Positions 7,754-17,477 of a DNA stretch of 64,000 nt are shown here, piece after piece. Each line of letters opens with the position of its first letter. Position 1 is the first letter of the stretch. The position numbers were made by a program, and so were the translations under genes. The stretch lies in assembly GCA_900315775.1 (NCBI GenBank), contig ONAJ01000003.1, forward strand, positions 1 to 64,000. Reading direction: 5' to 3'. The DNA comes from an uncultured Prevotella sp. (lineage in GTDB: Bacteria; Bacteroidota; Bacteroidia; Bacteroidales; Bacteroidaceae). The notes under the pieces were generated by a model. That model was not told the origin of the DNA, did not search any database, and saw only the letters and a program-made list of their open reading frames with translations.

Positions 7754-10657
7754 ATGAAACTGAAAACCATTATTCTGTCATTGGCGGCTATCGCTGCCAC
7801 AAGCGTATCAGCAAAGGACTACAAGTATCAGACGTTTGATAACGACCTGCTGAAGACACGCATCTACACCCTCGACAACGGACTGAAGGTATATCTCTCC
7901 GTTAACGACGAGAAACCACGTATCCAGACTTACATCGCAGTACGTACGGGTTCGAAGAACGATCCCGCAGAGACTACGGGTCTGGCTCACTACCTGGAAC
8001 ACCTGATGTTCAAGGGCACGAGTCGCTTCGGTGTCACTGACCCCGCTGCCGAGAAGCCTTACTTGGACAAAATCCAGACTCTCTATGAGGAGTATCGCAC
8101 ACTGACCGACGCAGAGGCTCGTCGTCAGAAGTACCACGAGATTGACAGCATCAGTCAGCTGGCTGCCAAGTTCTTCATCCCTAACGAGTACGACAAACTG
8201 ATGTCTATCATCGGTGCTCAAGGTACTAACGCCTACACCTCGAACGACGTCACCTGTTATACCGAGGACATCCCCTCTAACGAGATAGACAACTGGGCAA
8301 AAATTCAGGGCGAGCGCTTCCAAAATATGACCATTCGCGGCTTCCACACCGAGCTGGAGGCTGTCTATGAGGAGTATAACATCCACCTCACAAGCGATAT
8401 GGACAAACTCTTCAACGCTCTTATGGCGAAGCTCTACCCCACCCACCCCTATGGTACACAGACTACTATAGGTACTCAGGAACACCTGAAGAACCCTTCA
8501 ATAACGAATATCAAGAACTACTTCAACAAGTGGTACGTTCCTAATAACGTGGCTATCTGTATGGCGGGCGACTTCAACCCCGACGAGGTTATCGCCATCA
8601 TCGACAAATACTTCGGCTCCTGGAAACCTGGTAAGGACGTCACACAGCCTACCTTCCCCGCACTGAAGCCAATCACGGAACCTGTCGATACTACCGTCGT
8701 AGGTCTCGAGGCAGAGACACTGTGGCTCGGATGGCGCTTCGACAAGGCAGCATCGCTGCAGACGGACACTCTGGATATGGTGGCGTCAATCTTGTATAAC
8801 AGCAAGGCAGGACTCATTGACCTCGACATCAACCAACAGATGAAGATGCTCGAGGCGTGGGGCGCCTCAGAGAACCTCATGGACTACTCTATGTACATCC
8901 TCGCAGGAACACCGAGGGAAGGACAGACTCTCGACGACGTGAAGGCTCTCCTGCTTACAGAGATAGACAAGCTGAAGCGTGGCGACTTCCCCGATGACCT
9001 CATAGAGTCTATCATAAACAACGCCAAACTGAAAGAATACAACGCTCTCGAGAGCAACCGCTGGCGCGCCAACGAATACGTGGAGTCGTTCATTAACGGC
9101 GAACCGTGGGAGCAGCACGCAGGACGTCTTGACCGCTTCTGCAAACTGACGAAGAAAGATGTGGTTGATTTCGCTAACCGCCATTTCCTCGACAACTACG
9201 TAACCGTCTATAAGCGTCAGGGTAACGACAGCACACAGAAGAAAATCGACAAACCTGCTATCACCCCGATACCGACAAACCGCGACCTCGTAAGCTCCTT
9301 CGTCAAGGAGATTCAGAATGCTGAGGTGAAGCCTATAGAGCCTAAGTTCGTGGACTTCAAACGCGACCTCACCTTCGCACAGACAAAGAAGAAACTCCCT
9401 ATGCTCTATGTCAAGAACACAGAGAACGGACGCTTCTCACTGAACCTCAAATATGACCTCGGTCAAGAGAACGACATAAGATATTACTATGCAGCGGGCT
9501 ACATAGACTACCTCGGAACCGACAAACTCAGCGCAGAACAGCTGAAACAGCAGTTCTACAAACTCGCCTGCAGCTACGGCATCAGCGTAACCGACAGAGA
9601 GCTGTACGTTTATCTTAACGGTCTCAGCGAGAGTATGCCTAAGGCGTTGGCACTCCTCGAGGACCTCCTGCAGAATGCTAAGGTTGACAACGATGCCTAC
9701 AACCAGTATGTGGCACTCATTGAGAAGGAACGTCAGGACAGCAAACTTAACCAGCAGAGCAACTTCTCATACCTTGTTAGTTATGCTTCATTTGGTCCTT
9801 ACAACCCCTCACGTCACGCTCTCTCTACAAAGCAGCTGCAGCAGACCAACCCACAGGAGCTCCTCGACCTGTTGAAGAACCTCTCACAGTACGAGCACGA
9901 GGTTCACTACTATGGTCCTATGAGTGTCAAGGAGGTTTCTGACGTTATCACCAAGATACACCGTATGCCTAAGCAACTCGTTGCAGCACCCGCAGCACGT
10001 CATTATACTATGGAGACGACACCTGTCAACGAGGTGGTTATCGCTCCCTACGACGCTAAGAACATCTATATGCGTATGCTCCACAACGAGAACCGTCAGT
10101 GGAACCCCGAGGAGGCTGCAGTAAAGGCTCTCTTCAACGAGTACTATGGCGGCGGCATGAACTCTATCGTCTTCCAGGAACTTCGCGAGGCACGCGGACT
10201 GGCATACAACGCCTTCGCACTATATCGTCAGCCGGAATACAAGGATATGCCTGAGCACTTCTTCACTCATATCATCACCCAGAATGACAAGATGATGGAC
10301 TGCGTACGTCAGTTCAACAACATCCTCGACACCATACCGCAGAGCGACGCTGCCTTCGCTATCGCTAAGGACGCGCTGACAAAGCGTCTCGCCAGCGAGC
10401 GCAAGACGAAGTTCGGCATCATCAACGCATGGCTCGCAGCCCGCAACCGTGGTATCGACTACGACATCAACGAACGCATCTACAACGCCCTCCCTAACAT
10501 CACCCTTCAGGACGTCGTACGCTTTGAGCAGCAGAACATCGCCAACAAGCCTTACCGCTATGTCATCCTCGGCGACGAGAAGGAACTGGACATCAAGGCG
10601 CTGGAGAAGATCGCTCCGATAAAGAGACTTACAACAGAAGAAATATTTGGATATTAA
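7754..10657 (+). CDS. M16 family zinc metalloprotease (pitrilysin/insulinase-like), secreted
   Basis: A signal peptide (residues 1-20, ending SVSA) directs export to the periplasm. The first M16 domain carries the inverted zinc motif HYLEH (H79, E82, H83) within GLAHYLEHLMFKGT, with the usual downstream glutamate region ELEAVYEEYN. The second half (about 530-950) is the catalytically silent partner domain, with the GGGMNSIVFQELREARGLAY segment typical of M16 C-terminal domains. At 967 residues it is a two-domain fused form. It probably degrades peptides in the periplasm. It follows the DUF4954 gene by 11 nt and is separated from fumarase by a CTAGG array. Confidence 0.92.
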   Translation: MKLKTIILSLAAIAATSVSAKDYKYQTFDNDLLKTRIYTLDNGLKVYLSVNDEKPRIQTYIAVRTGSKNDPAETTGLAHYLEHLMFKGTSRFGVTDPAAEKPYLDKIQTLYEEYRTLTDAEARRQKYHEIDSISQLAAKFFIPNEYDKLMSIIGAQGTNAYTSNDVTCYTEDIPSNEIDNWAKIQGERFQNMTIRGFHTELEAVYEEYNIHLTSDMDKLFNALMAKLYPTHPYGTQTTIGTQEHLKNPSITNIKNYFNKWYVPNNVAICMAGDFNPDEVIAIIDKYFGSWKPGKDVTQPTFPALKPITEPVDTTVVGLEAETLWLGWRFDKAASLQTDTLDMVASILYNSKAGLIDLDINQQMKMLEAWGASENLMDYSMYILAGTPREGQTLDDVKALLLTEIDKLKRGDFPDDLIESIINNAKLKEYNALESNRWRANEYVESFINGEPWEQHAGRLDRFCKLTKKDVVDFANRHFLDNYVTVYKRQGNDSTQKKIDKPAITPIPTNRDLVSSFVKEIQNAEVKPIEPKFVDFKRDLTFAQTKKKLPMLYVKNTENGRFSLNLKYDLGQENDIRYYYAAGYIDYLGTDKLSAEQLKQQFYKLACSYGISVTDRELYVYLNGLSESMPKALALLEDLLQNAKVDNDAYNQYVALIEKERQDSKLNQQSNFSYLVSYASFGPYNPSRHALSTKQLQQTNPQELLDLLKNLSQYEHEVHYYGPMSVKEVSDVITKIHRMPKQLVAAPAARHYTMETTPVNEVVIAPYDAKNIYMRMLHNENRQWNPEEAAVKALFNEYYGGGMNSIVFQELREARGLAYNAFALYRQPEYKDMPEHFFTHIITQNDKMMDCVRQFNNILDTIPQSDAAFAIAKDALTKRLASERKTKFGIINAWLAARNRGIDYDINERIYNALPNITLQDVVRFEQQNIANKPYRYVILGDEKELDIKALEKIAPIKRLTTEEIFGY

Positions 10658-10660
10658 GAA

Positions 10661-10721
10661 TAGGAAGTCCTAGGTATTCCTAGGAAAACCTAGGAAATCC
10701 TAGGAAAACCTAGGAGAACCT
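10661..10721. repeat. 10-bp tandem CTAGG array upstream of fumarase
   Basis: Six to seven consecutive 10-bp units of the form CTAGGAAAWC fill the gap between the M16 gene and fumarase; CTAG recurs exactly every 10 bp. The same type of array occurs at 52804-52851 and 58251-58345. Confidence 0.9.
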
Positions 10722-10740
10722 AAAATAAAAAAAAGACAAT

Positions 10741-12363
10741 ATGAACCCAGAATTTAAGTACGCGCCCATGTTTCAACTGGGCAAAGACACAACAGAATAT
10801 CGGTTGCTGACAAAAGAAGGCGTCAGCACTTCCGAATTCGAAGGAAAAGAGATTATCAAAGTCAGTAAGGAGGCGTTGACACGTCTTGCTCAAGAAGCCT
10901 TCCACGACGTAGAGTTCATGCTCCGTCGCGAACACAACGAGCAGGTGGCACAGATACTCCACGACCCCGAGGCGTCAGAGAACGACAAATACGTCGCCCT
11001 GCAGTTCCTCCGCAATGCCGACGTAGCATGCAAGGGCATCCTTCCCTTCTGTCAGGACACCGGTACCGCCATCATTCACGGCGAGAAAGGTCAGCAGGTA
11101 TGGACAGGCTTCGAGGACGAAGAGCCACTCTCACTCGGCGTCTATAACACCTTCACCCAGGAGAACCTGCGCTACTCGCAGAACGCTCCTCTTAACATGT
11201 ACGACGAGGTGAACACCCGTTGTAACCTGCCTGCACAGATAGACATCGAGGCAGTAGAGGGAGCAGAATACCGTTTCGTTATGGTCGCTAAGGGTGGCGG
11301 CTCTGCCAACAAGACATACTTCTACCCTATGACAAAGGCTACCATCCAGAACGAAGGCACCCTACTGCCCTTCCTCGTTGAGAAGATGAAGAGTCTCGGT
11401 ACAGCAGCATGTCCTCCCTACCACATCGCCTTCGTCATCGGCGGCACGTCGGCAGAGAAGAACCTCCTCACCGTGAAACTCGCATCAATAAAGTACTACG
11501 ACTCACTGCCTACCACAGGCGACGAGACAGGACGCGCCTTCCGCGACGTCGATCTTGAGCAGAAGCTCCTCAAGGAAGCTTATAAGATTGGTCTTGGTGC
11601 ACAGTTCGGAGGTAAGTATCTTGCTCACGACATCCGTGTCATCCGTCTGCCGCGTCACGGAGCCAGCTGTCCTATAGGTATGGGCGTCAGCTGCTCTGCC
11701 GACAGAAACATCAAGGCAAAGATAAATCGTGACGGCGTATGGCTCGAGAAGATGGACTGCAACCCCACAGAGCTCATCCCTGAGGAGTATCGTCGTCCCG
11801 GCGAGGGCGCCAAAGGTGTTGAGATAGACCTCAACCAAGGCATCGACGCCGTTCGTAAAGAACTCACCAAGTACCCCGTATCAACCAGAGTAAACCTCAA
11901 GGGCACAATTATCGTGGCTCGCGATATCGCCCACGCAAAGCTCAAGGCACGTCTTGACGCTGGTGAGGATATGCCACAGTACTTCAAGGACCACCCCATC
12001 CTCTATGCAGGTCCTGCCAAGACCCCCGAGGGCTACCCCTGCGGTTCTATGGGACCCACCACAGCCAACCGTATGGACCCATACGTTGACGAGTTCCAGG
12101 ACCACGGAGCATCACTCGTGATGATTGCCAAAGGAAACCGCTCACAGGTAGTCACCGACGCCTGCAAGAAACACGGCGGCTTCTATCTCGGCACCATCGG
12201 TGGCGTTGCCGCCGTACTCTCACAGTCAAGCATAAAGAGTATCGAGTGCGTAGAATACCCGGAGCTCGGTATGGAAGCCATCTGGAAGATAGAAGTAGAA
12301 GACTTCCCCGCCTTCATCCTCGTTGACGATAAAGGCAACGACTTCTTCAAAGGAATTATCTAA
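10741..12363 (+). CDS. Class I (iron-sulfur) fumarate hydratase
   Basis: It interconverts fumarate and malate; in this group of anaerobes it probably serves the reductive branch to succinate. The 540-residue protein has both class I halves fused, like E. coli FumA/FumB. The N-terminal part contains PFCQDTGTA (Cys near 103) and the C-terminal part CPIGMGVSC (Cys near 310 and 318), consistent with ligands of an oxygen-labile [4Fe-4S] cluster. The C-terminal beta domain has GPTTANRMD and the [11 protein letters not shown] loop. It is preceded by a CTAGG array rather than a recognisable promoter and is followed by a strong bidirectional terminator. Confidence 0.95.
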   Translation: MNPEFKYAPMFQLGKDTTEYRLLTKEGVSTSEFEGKEIIKVSKEALTRLAQEAFHDVEFMLRREHNEQVAQILHDPEASENDKYVALQFLRNADVACKGILPFCQDTGTAIIHGEKGQQVWTGFEDEEPLSLGVYNTFTQENLRYSQNAPLNMYDEVNTRCNLPAQIDIEAVEGAEYRFVMVAKGGGSANKTYFYPMTKATIQNEGTLLPFLVEKMKSLGTAACPPYHIAFVIGGTSAEKNLLTVKLASIKYYDSLPTTGDETGRAFRDVDLEQKLLKEAYKIGLGAQFGGKYLAHDIRVIRLPRHGASCPIGMGVSCSADRNIKAKINRDGVWLEKMDCNPTELIPEEYRRPGEGAKGVEIDLNQGIDAVRKELTKYPVSTRVNLKGTIIVARDIAHAKLKARLDAGEDMPQYFKDHPILYAGPAKTPEGYPCGSMGPTTANRMDPYVDEFQDHGASLVMIAKGNRSQVVTDACKKHGGFYLGTIGGVAAVLSQSSIKSIECVEYPELGMEAIWKIEVEDFPAFILVDDKGNDFFKGII

Positions 12364-12366
12364 ACA

Positions 12367-12398
12367 AATAACCCCGAGGCTTTCGTCTCGGGGTTATT
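12367..12398. terminator. Bidirectional intrinsic terminator between fumarase and C10 protease
   Basis: A perfect 12-bp stem (AATAACCCCGAG / CTCGGGGTTATT) encloses an 8-nt loop, with A/T-rich tails on both sides. It lies just after the fumarase stop and just after the stop of the convergent protease gene. Confidence 0.9.
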
Positions 12399-12409
12399 AT
12401 TTCACTTTC

Positions 12410-14689
12410 TTATCTTACTACCTTCTTTCCTTTCCTTATTACTATTCCTTTATAGTTGCTGTCAACCTTCTGACCAGCGAGGTTATAGTAATCAGAATTA
12501 TCCATTCTCAGTTCTGAATTCTCAATTGAGCGGATTCCCGTTGGGTCGTTGTTGAATATGACATATATGCGTCCGGGGAATGCTGTCAGTTCTGTGGTCT
12601 TGCTGTCCTCGTAGTACGAGAGTACGAGGTAGTAGTTGTACTGCTTGTCAACGCCTGGCAGCGAGGTATATACTACGTCGGTAGTTCCTCCGGCGGGAAT
12701 CTCTACGGTCTTTGTTACTTTTCTGAACAGAGGCTGGTCGGTGTCGGCACGATATATCGTTGCCGAGATGTTGCGGTTATATGCTTCACTGGAAGCGTTC
12801 TTTACTTTTACGGTGACGTTCAGAGGATCTGTAACGACGCTGCTTGACACTATAGAGAGGTCATAGACATCCTTTGGTGTTGGGGAGATGGTGATTTGTC
12901 CGATGACGTTATTTCCTTTATCGTCGGTACATATCCATACGTTAAGGTCCTCGGTGGCGAGGGGGGTGAAGTAGAAATATACTTTCTCTGTAGCGCCTGG
13001 CTGCACATAGGCTCCTGCGACGCTGACAGCCTGTCCCTTTGAGGTTGTCTTGCTCTGGAAACAATATAGCTCACCGCTATACTCTTCGGTGCCGGTATTT
13101 GTTATCTCGGCGGTAAACTCGCAATCTTCCTTTGTAGATACGGCGTCGGTGAACTGCATATTCTCTGCTGCGAGTGATGTGCCGTCGTTATATACCTTCG
13201 ACAGGGTTACCTTACTACCGCTGACGATAGCCTTGAAGTACTCCATTTCGTAGCTGAACATAGGAATCCACTCTGCTGTGCCGGACTTCCTGCAGAGCAT
13301 TGCCAGTCTGTAGGTGCCGTCGCCACCGAACTGACTTGCGCTGAGGCTATAGTCTGAATAGGTATAGTCCCAATTCTGATTATAGGGAGTGATATTCTTA
13401 TTTGTCTCTATAGAGATAATCGTGGGATTGTTGCTGTCGTCGAGGATTGCCAACGCTATATCGAACTGATAGGTCTTTGCGAGGTTGCTGACATAATAGA
13501 CACGTGCCATCGAGCCATAGACCCATGTGTCCTCGACACTTGCCTGGAGCATCAGCGGCGCTACCTCGCCAGCGTCGCCGGGACGACGAACACCACGTAC
13601 GATGCTCTGTCCGTAGGTGAATCCGTCTTCTGTGGTACTTGCACCTATGGCGGTGGTGGTGGCAGGGTTGAGTATTGACAGACGGCACCACGAGTTATAA
13701 TAGTTGTTATACTCCCATCCCCAAGAGATGTGGAAGAGTCCGTTGCCGTCGTATCCGTCGCACAGGAATGCGTGACCGCCACCTGTTGACTGTCCGCAGT
13801 AGAACACTGGACGGTTGTTTGCCAGTTCGAAATAGACCATTTTCTCCCACTCTTCTACGGTGATGTCGGTACGTCCTGTGAGCTGTGCCGACTCGTCATA
13901 GCCGAAGTAGTTCACGAGGGAGTTTACTACGCCTAACTCGGAAGCGCCGGAGGACGATGTGTCGTAGTCCATATAGTTTGCCTGTCCGCAGTAGAGCATG
14001 AGCTTTGCTACGGCATCCTTCTGTGCTTGTGTCGAGACACCAATGCGATATGAGTTCTTCATATTTGCCCAGTCGAAGGTGGTTGCGGGCAGTTTCTGCA
14101 TACTTATTTTGTTTGTCTCTGTCCTGTATCCGGGGATTTCCGTTGTGGCTTCCTGTGGCCACTCGTGGTACTTCATGAGCTGTGCCAGCGCTGTTGCGAG
14201 ACAGCCTGTCATACAGTATTTAGTCCCTACCTTAGGGCATTGCTGGTTATAGGGGCTTCCCTGTGACCAGTCGGTGGTAGTCAACGGACTTACCGCGGGT
14301 GCGTCGAGGATGTACTGCACCTGTTGGATATTATGGTCCTGAAGATATTTTATCTGTCGTTCGTACTCGCCAATCCACCACTTCATGTTCTCGGGCATCT
14401 CGTCCTCGTTGAACTGTGCGCCCTCGACATATCCAAGGATGGGCTCTGTCTGGTCGTCGCCAGAGACAATGACAAAACCGTTGTCGGAATTAAACAGATA
14501 GACATAGTTTTTCTCTGCTGCCTGCGCCTTAGCCTTACGGGGGGCAAGACGTGGCTGCTTGCTGACGTTCCAGCCCTTCTGTTGCATAAACGAAGTTGCT
14601 GACTGTAAGGCTGTTGCCTTATCAACGGGGGCTGCTGTCATAATGTGGCACACCATGAGGCATACCAGCATACCAAGTAGTTTTTTCAT
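12410..14689 (-). CDS. Secreted C10 family (streptopain-like) cysteine protease with sorting-like tail
   Basis: A signal peptide (about 1-20) is followed by a Spi-like inhibitory propeptide (about 20-130) and a C10 peptidase domain. The catalytic cysteine is C163 in MTGCLATALAQLMKYH and the histidine is H306 in GGGHAFLCDGYDGNGLFHIS, both in the canonical C10 context. The C-terminal half is beta-rich (about 380-730) and ends YNLAGQKVDSNYKG, then IVIRKGKKVVR. This tail is shared with the two giant surface proteins in this window and resembles a type IX sorting signal. The codons just before it (12495-12530) consist of the GAGAATT-type microrepeat also found in spacers. A TACCTTTG box lies upstream at 14725-14732. 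It is probably an exported, self-activating protease. Confidence 0.92.
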   Translation of the reverse strand: MKKLLGMLVCLMVCHIMTAAPVDKATALQSATSFMQQKGWNVSKQPRLAPRKAKAQAAEKNYVYLFNSDNGFVIVSGDDQTEPILGYVEGAQFNEDEMPENMKWWIGEYERQIKYLQDHNIQQVQYILDAPAVSPLTTTDWSQGSPYNQQCPKVGTKYCMTGCLATALAQLMKYHEWPQEATTEIPGYRTETNKISMQKLPATTFDWANMKNSYRIGVSTQAQKDAVAKLMLYCGQANYMDYDTSSSGASELGVVNSLVNYFGYDESAQLTGRTDITVEEWEKMVYFELANNRPVFYCGQSTGGGHAFLCDGYDGNGLFHISWGWEYNNYYNSWCRLSILNPATTTAIGASTTEDGFTYGQSIVRGVRRPGDAGEVAPLMLQASVEDTWVYGSMARVYYVSNLAKTYQFDIALAILDDSNNPTIISIETNKNITPYNQNWDYTYSDYSLSASQFGGDGTYRLAMLCRKSGTAEWIPMFSYEMEYFKAIVSGSKVTLSKVYNDGTSLAAENMQFTDAVSTKEDCEFTAEITNTGTEEYSGELYCFQSKTTSKGQAVSVAGAYVQPGATEKVYFYFTPLATEDLNVWICTDDKGNNVIGQITISPTPKDVYDLSIVSSSVVTDPLNVTVKVKNASSEAYNRNISATIYRADTDQPLFRKVTKTVEIPAGGTTDVVYTSLPGVDKQYNYYLVLSYYEDSKTTELTAFPGRIYVIFNNDPTGIRSIENSELRMDNSDYYNLAGQKVDSNYKGIVIRKGKKVVR

Positions 14690-14724
14690 TCTTTGTAACT
14701 TAAAAATTTAATCGAATTAGGCGG

Positions 14725-14732
14725 CAAAGGTA
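14725..14732 (-). promoter_or_regulatory. -7 box upstream of the C10 protease
   Basis: TACCTTTG on the minus strand, about 36 nt before the ATG. It overlaps the neighbourhood of the dnaA terminator; no TTTG is found at the ideal distance. Confidence 0.55.
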
Positions 14733-14736
14733 AAAA

Positions 14737-14783
14737 TAAAAAACCAAATAACTGCTATTTGTTTACAATTATTTGGTTTTATT
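14737..14783 (-). terminator. Terminator of dnaA
   Basis: On the minus strand, AATAAAACCAAATAA pairs with TTATTTGGTTTTTTATT around a 17-nt loop. The stem begins at the dnaA stop codon and is followed by a T-rich tail. Confidence 0.7.
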
Positions 14784-16188
14784 TCTTTATTCTAAACGAA
14801 TTTTCTATGCTTTGCAGCTCTTCGCGGAACGTTTTATCTACCTGCATGAGCTGTTCTATGTGCTTGCACGAATGGATTACCGTAGAGTGGTCTCTGTTGC
14901 CCACAAGTTTTCCGATGCGTGATGCGGGCATCTTGGTATATTTCTGTGCAAGGAACATAGACACCTGTCGTGCTACCACCAGTTCGCGACGACGGCTCTT
15001 GCCGTTGACAGCACTTGGAGAGACATTGAAGTGGTTGCATACCGTCTCCACGATGTCGTCGATAGTCAGTGGGTGGTCGTCAATCTTCACTGCCCTCTTC
15101 ACTACGCGCTCTGCTAACTTGATGTCTATCTTGCCGTTATATACTATAGAGTATGCCAGCAGTGAGTTGATGACACCTTCGAGGTCGCGCACACTGCCGT
15201 TGGCGGTCTGTGCTATGAACATCACCACATCCTCGGGGATATTGAGTCCGTCGCGACGTATCTTGCTATTCAGGATATCCACGCAGAGCTGTTCGTTGGG
15301 CTTCTCGAGTTCGGCGATGAGTCCGCAGGAGAAACGTGTCAGCAGGCGCTCGTTCATTCCCTTCAGATCTACCGGAGGACGGTCGCTGGCAAGGATGATA
15401 CGTTTGCCGTTGCGGAACAGGTGGTTGAAGATATGGAAGAACGTATCTTGTGTCTTCACCGCTGTCATCCACTCCTGCACATCATCTACGATGAGCATAT
15501 CAACGGTCTGGTAGAAGTTTATGAAGTCGTTAATCTTATTGCGCAGCTGTGCGTTGGTATATTGTACCTGGAAGAGTCGGGCGCTGACGTAGAGCACTCG
15601 CATCTGCGGGAACAGTTCCTTGGTGCGCACACCGATGGCGTTGATGAGGTGTGTCTTTCCGCAGCCGGAGGGTCCGTAGATGAACATCGGGTTGAACTGT
15701 GTCTTCTTAGGATGTTCTGCTATCGTCATTCCCACGGAGCGTGGCAGCTTGTTGCTATCGCCCTCGATGAAGTTGTCGAATGTTTGGTGGGCATTGAGCT
15801 GCGAGTCTATCTCCTGAGGTTTTGCTGCGTCAAGGATTGACGGACTCTCGTTGCCGCGGGTCTTCTCCTGTGGCATCTCTACATTGGCCACCTCTTCTGC
15901 CTCGAGACTCTGGGTAATGCCGTTAGTCTGGTCGGTTACTACGCTATAAGCAAGTTTTACGTGATAGCCGAAGGTTCTGACGAGAACGTGTTTGAATAAC
16001 TCCACGTAGTTAGCCTCCAAGTATTCGTAAACGAACATACTTGGCACCTGAAGCATCAGCGTTCTTGTAGCTGGGCTGTAAGACTGGAAAGCAATCTGCT
16101 TGAACCAGGTGTTGTATTGCTGCTCGGAGACATTCTCTTTGATTAGCTCAAGGCATCTGTCCCACAGAGCTCGTGGGTTAATATTCAT
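14779..16188 (-). CDS. dnaA: Chromosomal replication initiator DnaA
   Basis: This is the initiator ATPase that binds DnaA boxes and opens the origin. Domain I occupies about residues 1-75, followed by a poorly conserved linker. The AAA+ core has Walker A GPSGCGKT (near 173) and Walker B MLIVDDVQ, and the C-terminal DNA-binding domain carries the signature GNRDHSTVIHSCKHI. Length is 469 residues, normal for the family. The 400-bp AT-rich upstream region contains DnaA-box-like sites, which could serve autoregulation or origin function. Neither dnaN nor rpmH is adjacent, as is common in Bacteroidetes. Confidence 0.98.
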   Translation of the reverse strand: MNINPRALWDRCLELIKENVSEQQYNTWFKQIAFQSYSPATRTLMLQVPSMFVYEYLEANYVELFKHVLVRTFGYHVKLAYSVVTDQTNGITQSLEAEEVANVEMPQEKTRGNESPSILDAAKPQEIDSQLNAHQTFDNFIEGDSNKLPRSVGMTIAEHPKKTQFNPMFIYGPSGCGKTHLINAIGVRTKELFPQMRVLYVSARLFQVQYTNAQLRNKINDFINFYQTVDMLIVDDVQEWMTAVKTQDTFFHIFNHLFRNGKRIILASDRPPVDLKGMNERLLTRFSCGLIAELEKPNEQLCVDILNSKIRRDGLNIPEDVVMFIAQTANGSVRDLEGVINSLLAYSIVYNGKIDIKLAERVVKRAVKIDDHPLTIDDIVETVCNHFNVSPSAVNGKSRRRELVVARQVSMFLAQKYTKMPASRIGKLVGNRDHSTVIHSCKHIEQLMQVDKTFREELQSIENSFRIKK

Positions 16189-16588
16189 TTTTCTTTTCTC
16201 TTATAATATATAATAAGGTGTACCTTTAAGGTCAGCTTATGTTATCATCATTAAGCGTTTGCAAATTTCGGAATTTTTCTACAATCCTGCAAATCTTTTT
16301 TCTTTACAAGTAAATATTAATAATATTAAAATGCCTATATTTTAGGACTTTAGCACATATATACTATCGCTCTTGATTTAAATCATTTGCATTTTTACAA
16401 AACGTTAGTTATCAACGTATTAAATTATCGACACACAGAAATAGCACACCCCGCGAAGAGTGTGCATAAATTATTATAATTGTCTGATAGACCGCACTTC
16501 ACATTTTTCGCTTTTAATTAAAATGTGAAGCGATATCTATTTAGACGAAATTTAAATTGTGCTTTTCCGGCTTAATTTCCCCCTGTTA
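16189..16588. promoter_or_regulatory. AT-rich intergenic region upstream of dnaA with DnaA-box-like sites
   Basis: This 400-bp gene-free stretch contains TTATGCACA on the minus strand (16461-16469), a full match to TTATNCACA. It also has TTATCGACA (16425-16433) and TTATCAACG (16409-16417) as one- to two-mismatch relatives. It is rich in A/T runs. It may be the dnaA autoregulatory region or part of an origin; gene orientations around it do not diverge as expected for an origin. Confidence 0.45.
16497..16530. terminator. Perfect 11-bp inverted repeat downstream of mlaD
   Basis: CTTCACATTTT (16497-16507) and AAAATGTGAAG (16520-16530) form an 11-bp perfect stem with a 12-nt loop, about 60 nt past the mlaD stop. 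It may terminate the nrdJ-folB-amidase-mlaD transcript; the U-run is contained in the stem. Confidence 0.5.
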
Positions 16589-17473
16589 TCAGAACAGAGA
16601 GAAATGCACATATCGTTTCGGATGTTGCTTGAGGTCAATGACGAGAGAGTCTGCATCCTTTACTGTCTGCGTTATATGGTCGTAGAGTGCCGGGTCTTTA
16701 AGTAGCTTACCCACAGTACCATTGGGGTTATTGAGCTCTCTTGTCAGCTGTTCTACGTTAGCCAGCGTAGCATCGACCTTAGCCATAGTGCCTGCAACGT
16801 CGAGTTTAGCCAGTTTTCCCGACGCCTCCTCAGCGTTAGCAAGTACGTTGTCCGCTTTTGTCATCATTCCTGGCATCCTGCTGTTCAGCTCTGCGAGGAG
16901 TTTGTTTGCCTGGTCTGTTGTTGTGGCGAGGTTACCGGTAACCGATTCCATGTTATGCAGGGAGTTCCTCAGTGCGGGGTCAGCAAGCAGGGAGTTAAGA
17001 GTTGACATTATGGAGTCGAGCTTCGGCAGCATCTTCTCTATCTCGGGAATCATCTCTGCAGCCTTAGCCATAGCGCCGTTGTTTACAACACCGACGATAA
17101 CCTCTCCTGGTTTCACGCGTTCACGGGGATTGTTAGCCAGCAGCAGGTTAATCCTCACGTTTCCTAACATGTCGCTGACTATTTCCGCTGAGGAGCCCTT
17201 TGCCAGACGCAGTCTGTCGTCGAGAGAGAAGCCCACCTTGATATTTCCCTCGTTGTTATAGTCGTACTCTATGCTCTTCACCGTTCCCACCTTGAAGCCG
17301 TCGGCATAGATAGGACTTGACTCCGACAGTCCGGTGACGTCGCTGAACTTAGCGAAGTAAAGGTCGTCGCTCGAGAAGAGCGAAGCTCCTTTAAGGAAGT
17401 TCATTCCGATGTACAGTATGAACAGTCCTACGACTGCCATCAATGCTATTTTTATTTCCTTGTTCTTATTCAT
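16589..17473 (-). CDS. MlaD/MCE family protein
   Basis: This is a membrane-anchored lipid-transport component. One transmembrane segment (about residues 7-29) is followed by an MCE/MlaD domain (about 35-115, with the SEIVSDMLGNVRINL region). A long helical tail (about 135-280) has heptad character and repeated N-L-A-x-x-x-K-L-D-type segments. Family members with this shape bind lipids as hexamers and span the periplasm with the helical tail. The usual Mla permease and ATPase are not adjacent here. The start lies 4 nt after the amidase stop, so the two are very likely co-transcribed. Confidence 0.88.
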   Translation of the reverse strand: MNKNKEIKIALMAVVGLFILYIGMNFLKGASLFSSDDLYFAKFSDVTGLSESSPIYADGFKVGTVKSIEYDYNNEGNIKVGFSLDDRLRLAKGSSAEIVSDMLGNVRINLLLANNPRERVKPGEVIVGVVNNGAMAKAAEMIPEIEKMLPKLDSIMSTLNSLLADPALRNSLHNMESVTGNLATTTDQANKLLAELNSRMPGMMTKADNVLANAEEASGKLAKLDVAGTMAKVDATLANVEQLTRELNNPNGTVGKLLKDPALYDHITQTVKDADSLVIDLKQHPKRYVHFSLF

Positions 17474-17477
17474 ATCG

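Noticed and set aside
16189..16588. Chromosomal origin of replication
   Set aside because: One full and two partial DnaA boxes and AT-richness are suggestive. But genes to the left are mainly plus strand, those immediately right are minus strand and the rpoBC block is minus strand, so orientation does not diverge from here. Kept only as a regulatory region.
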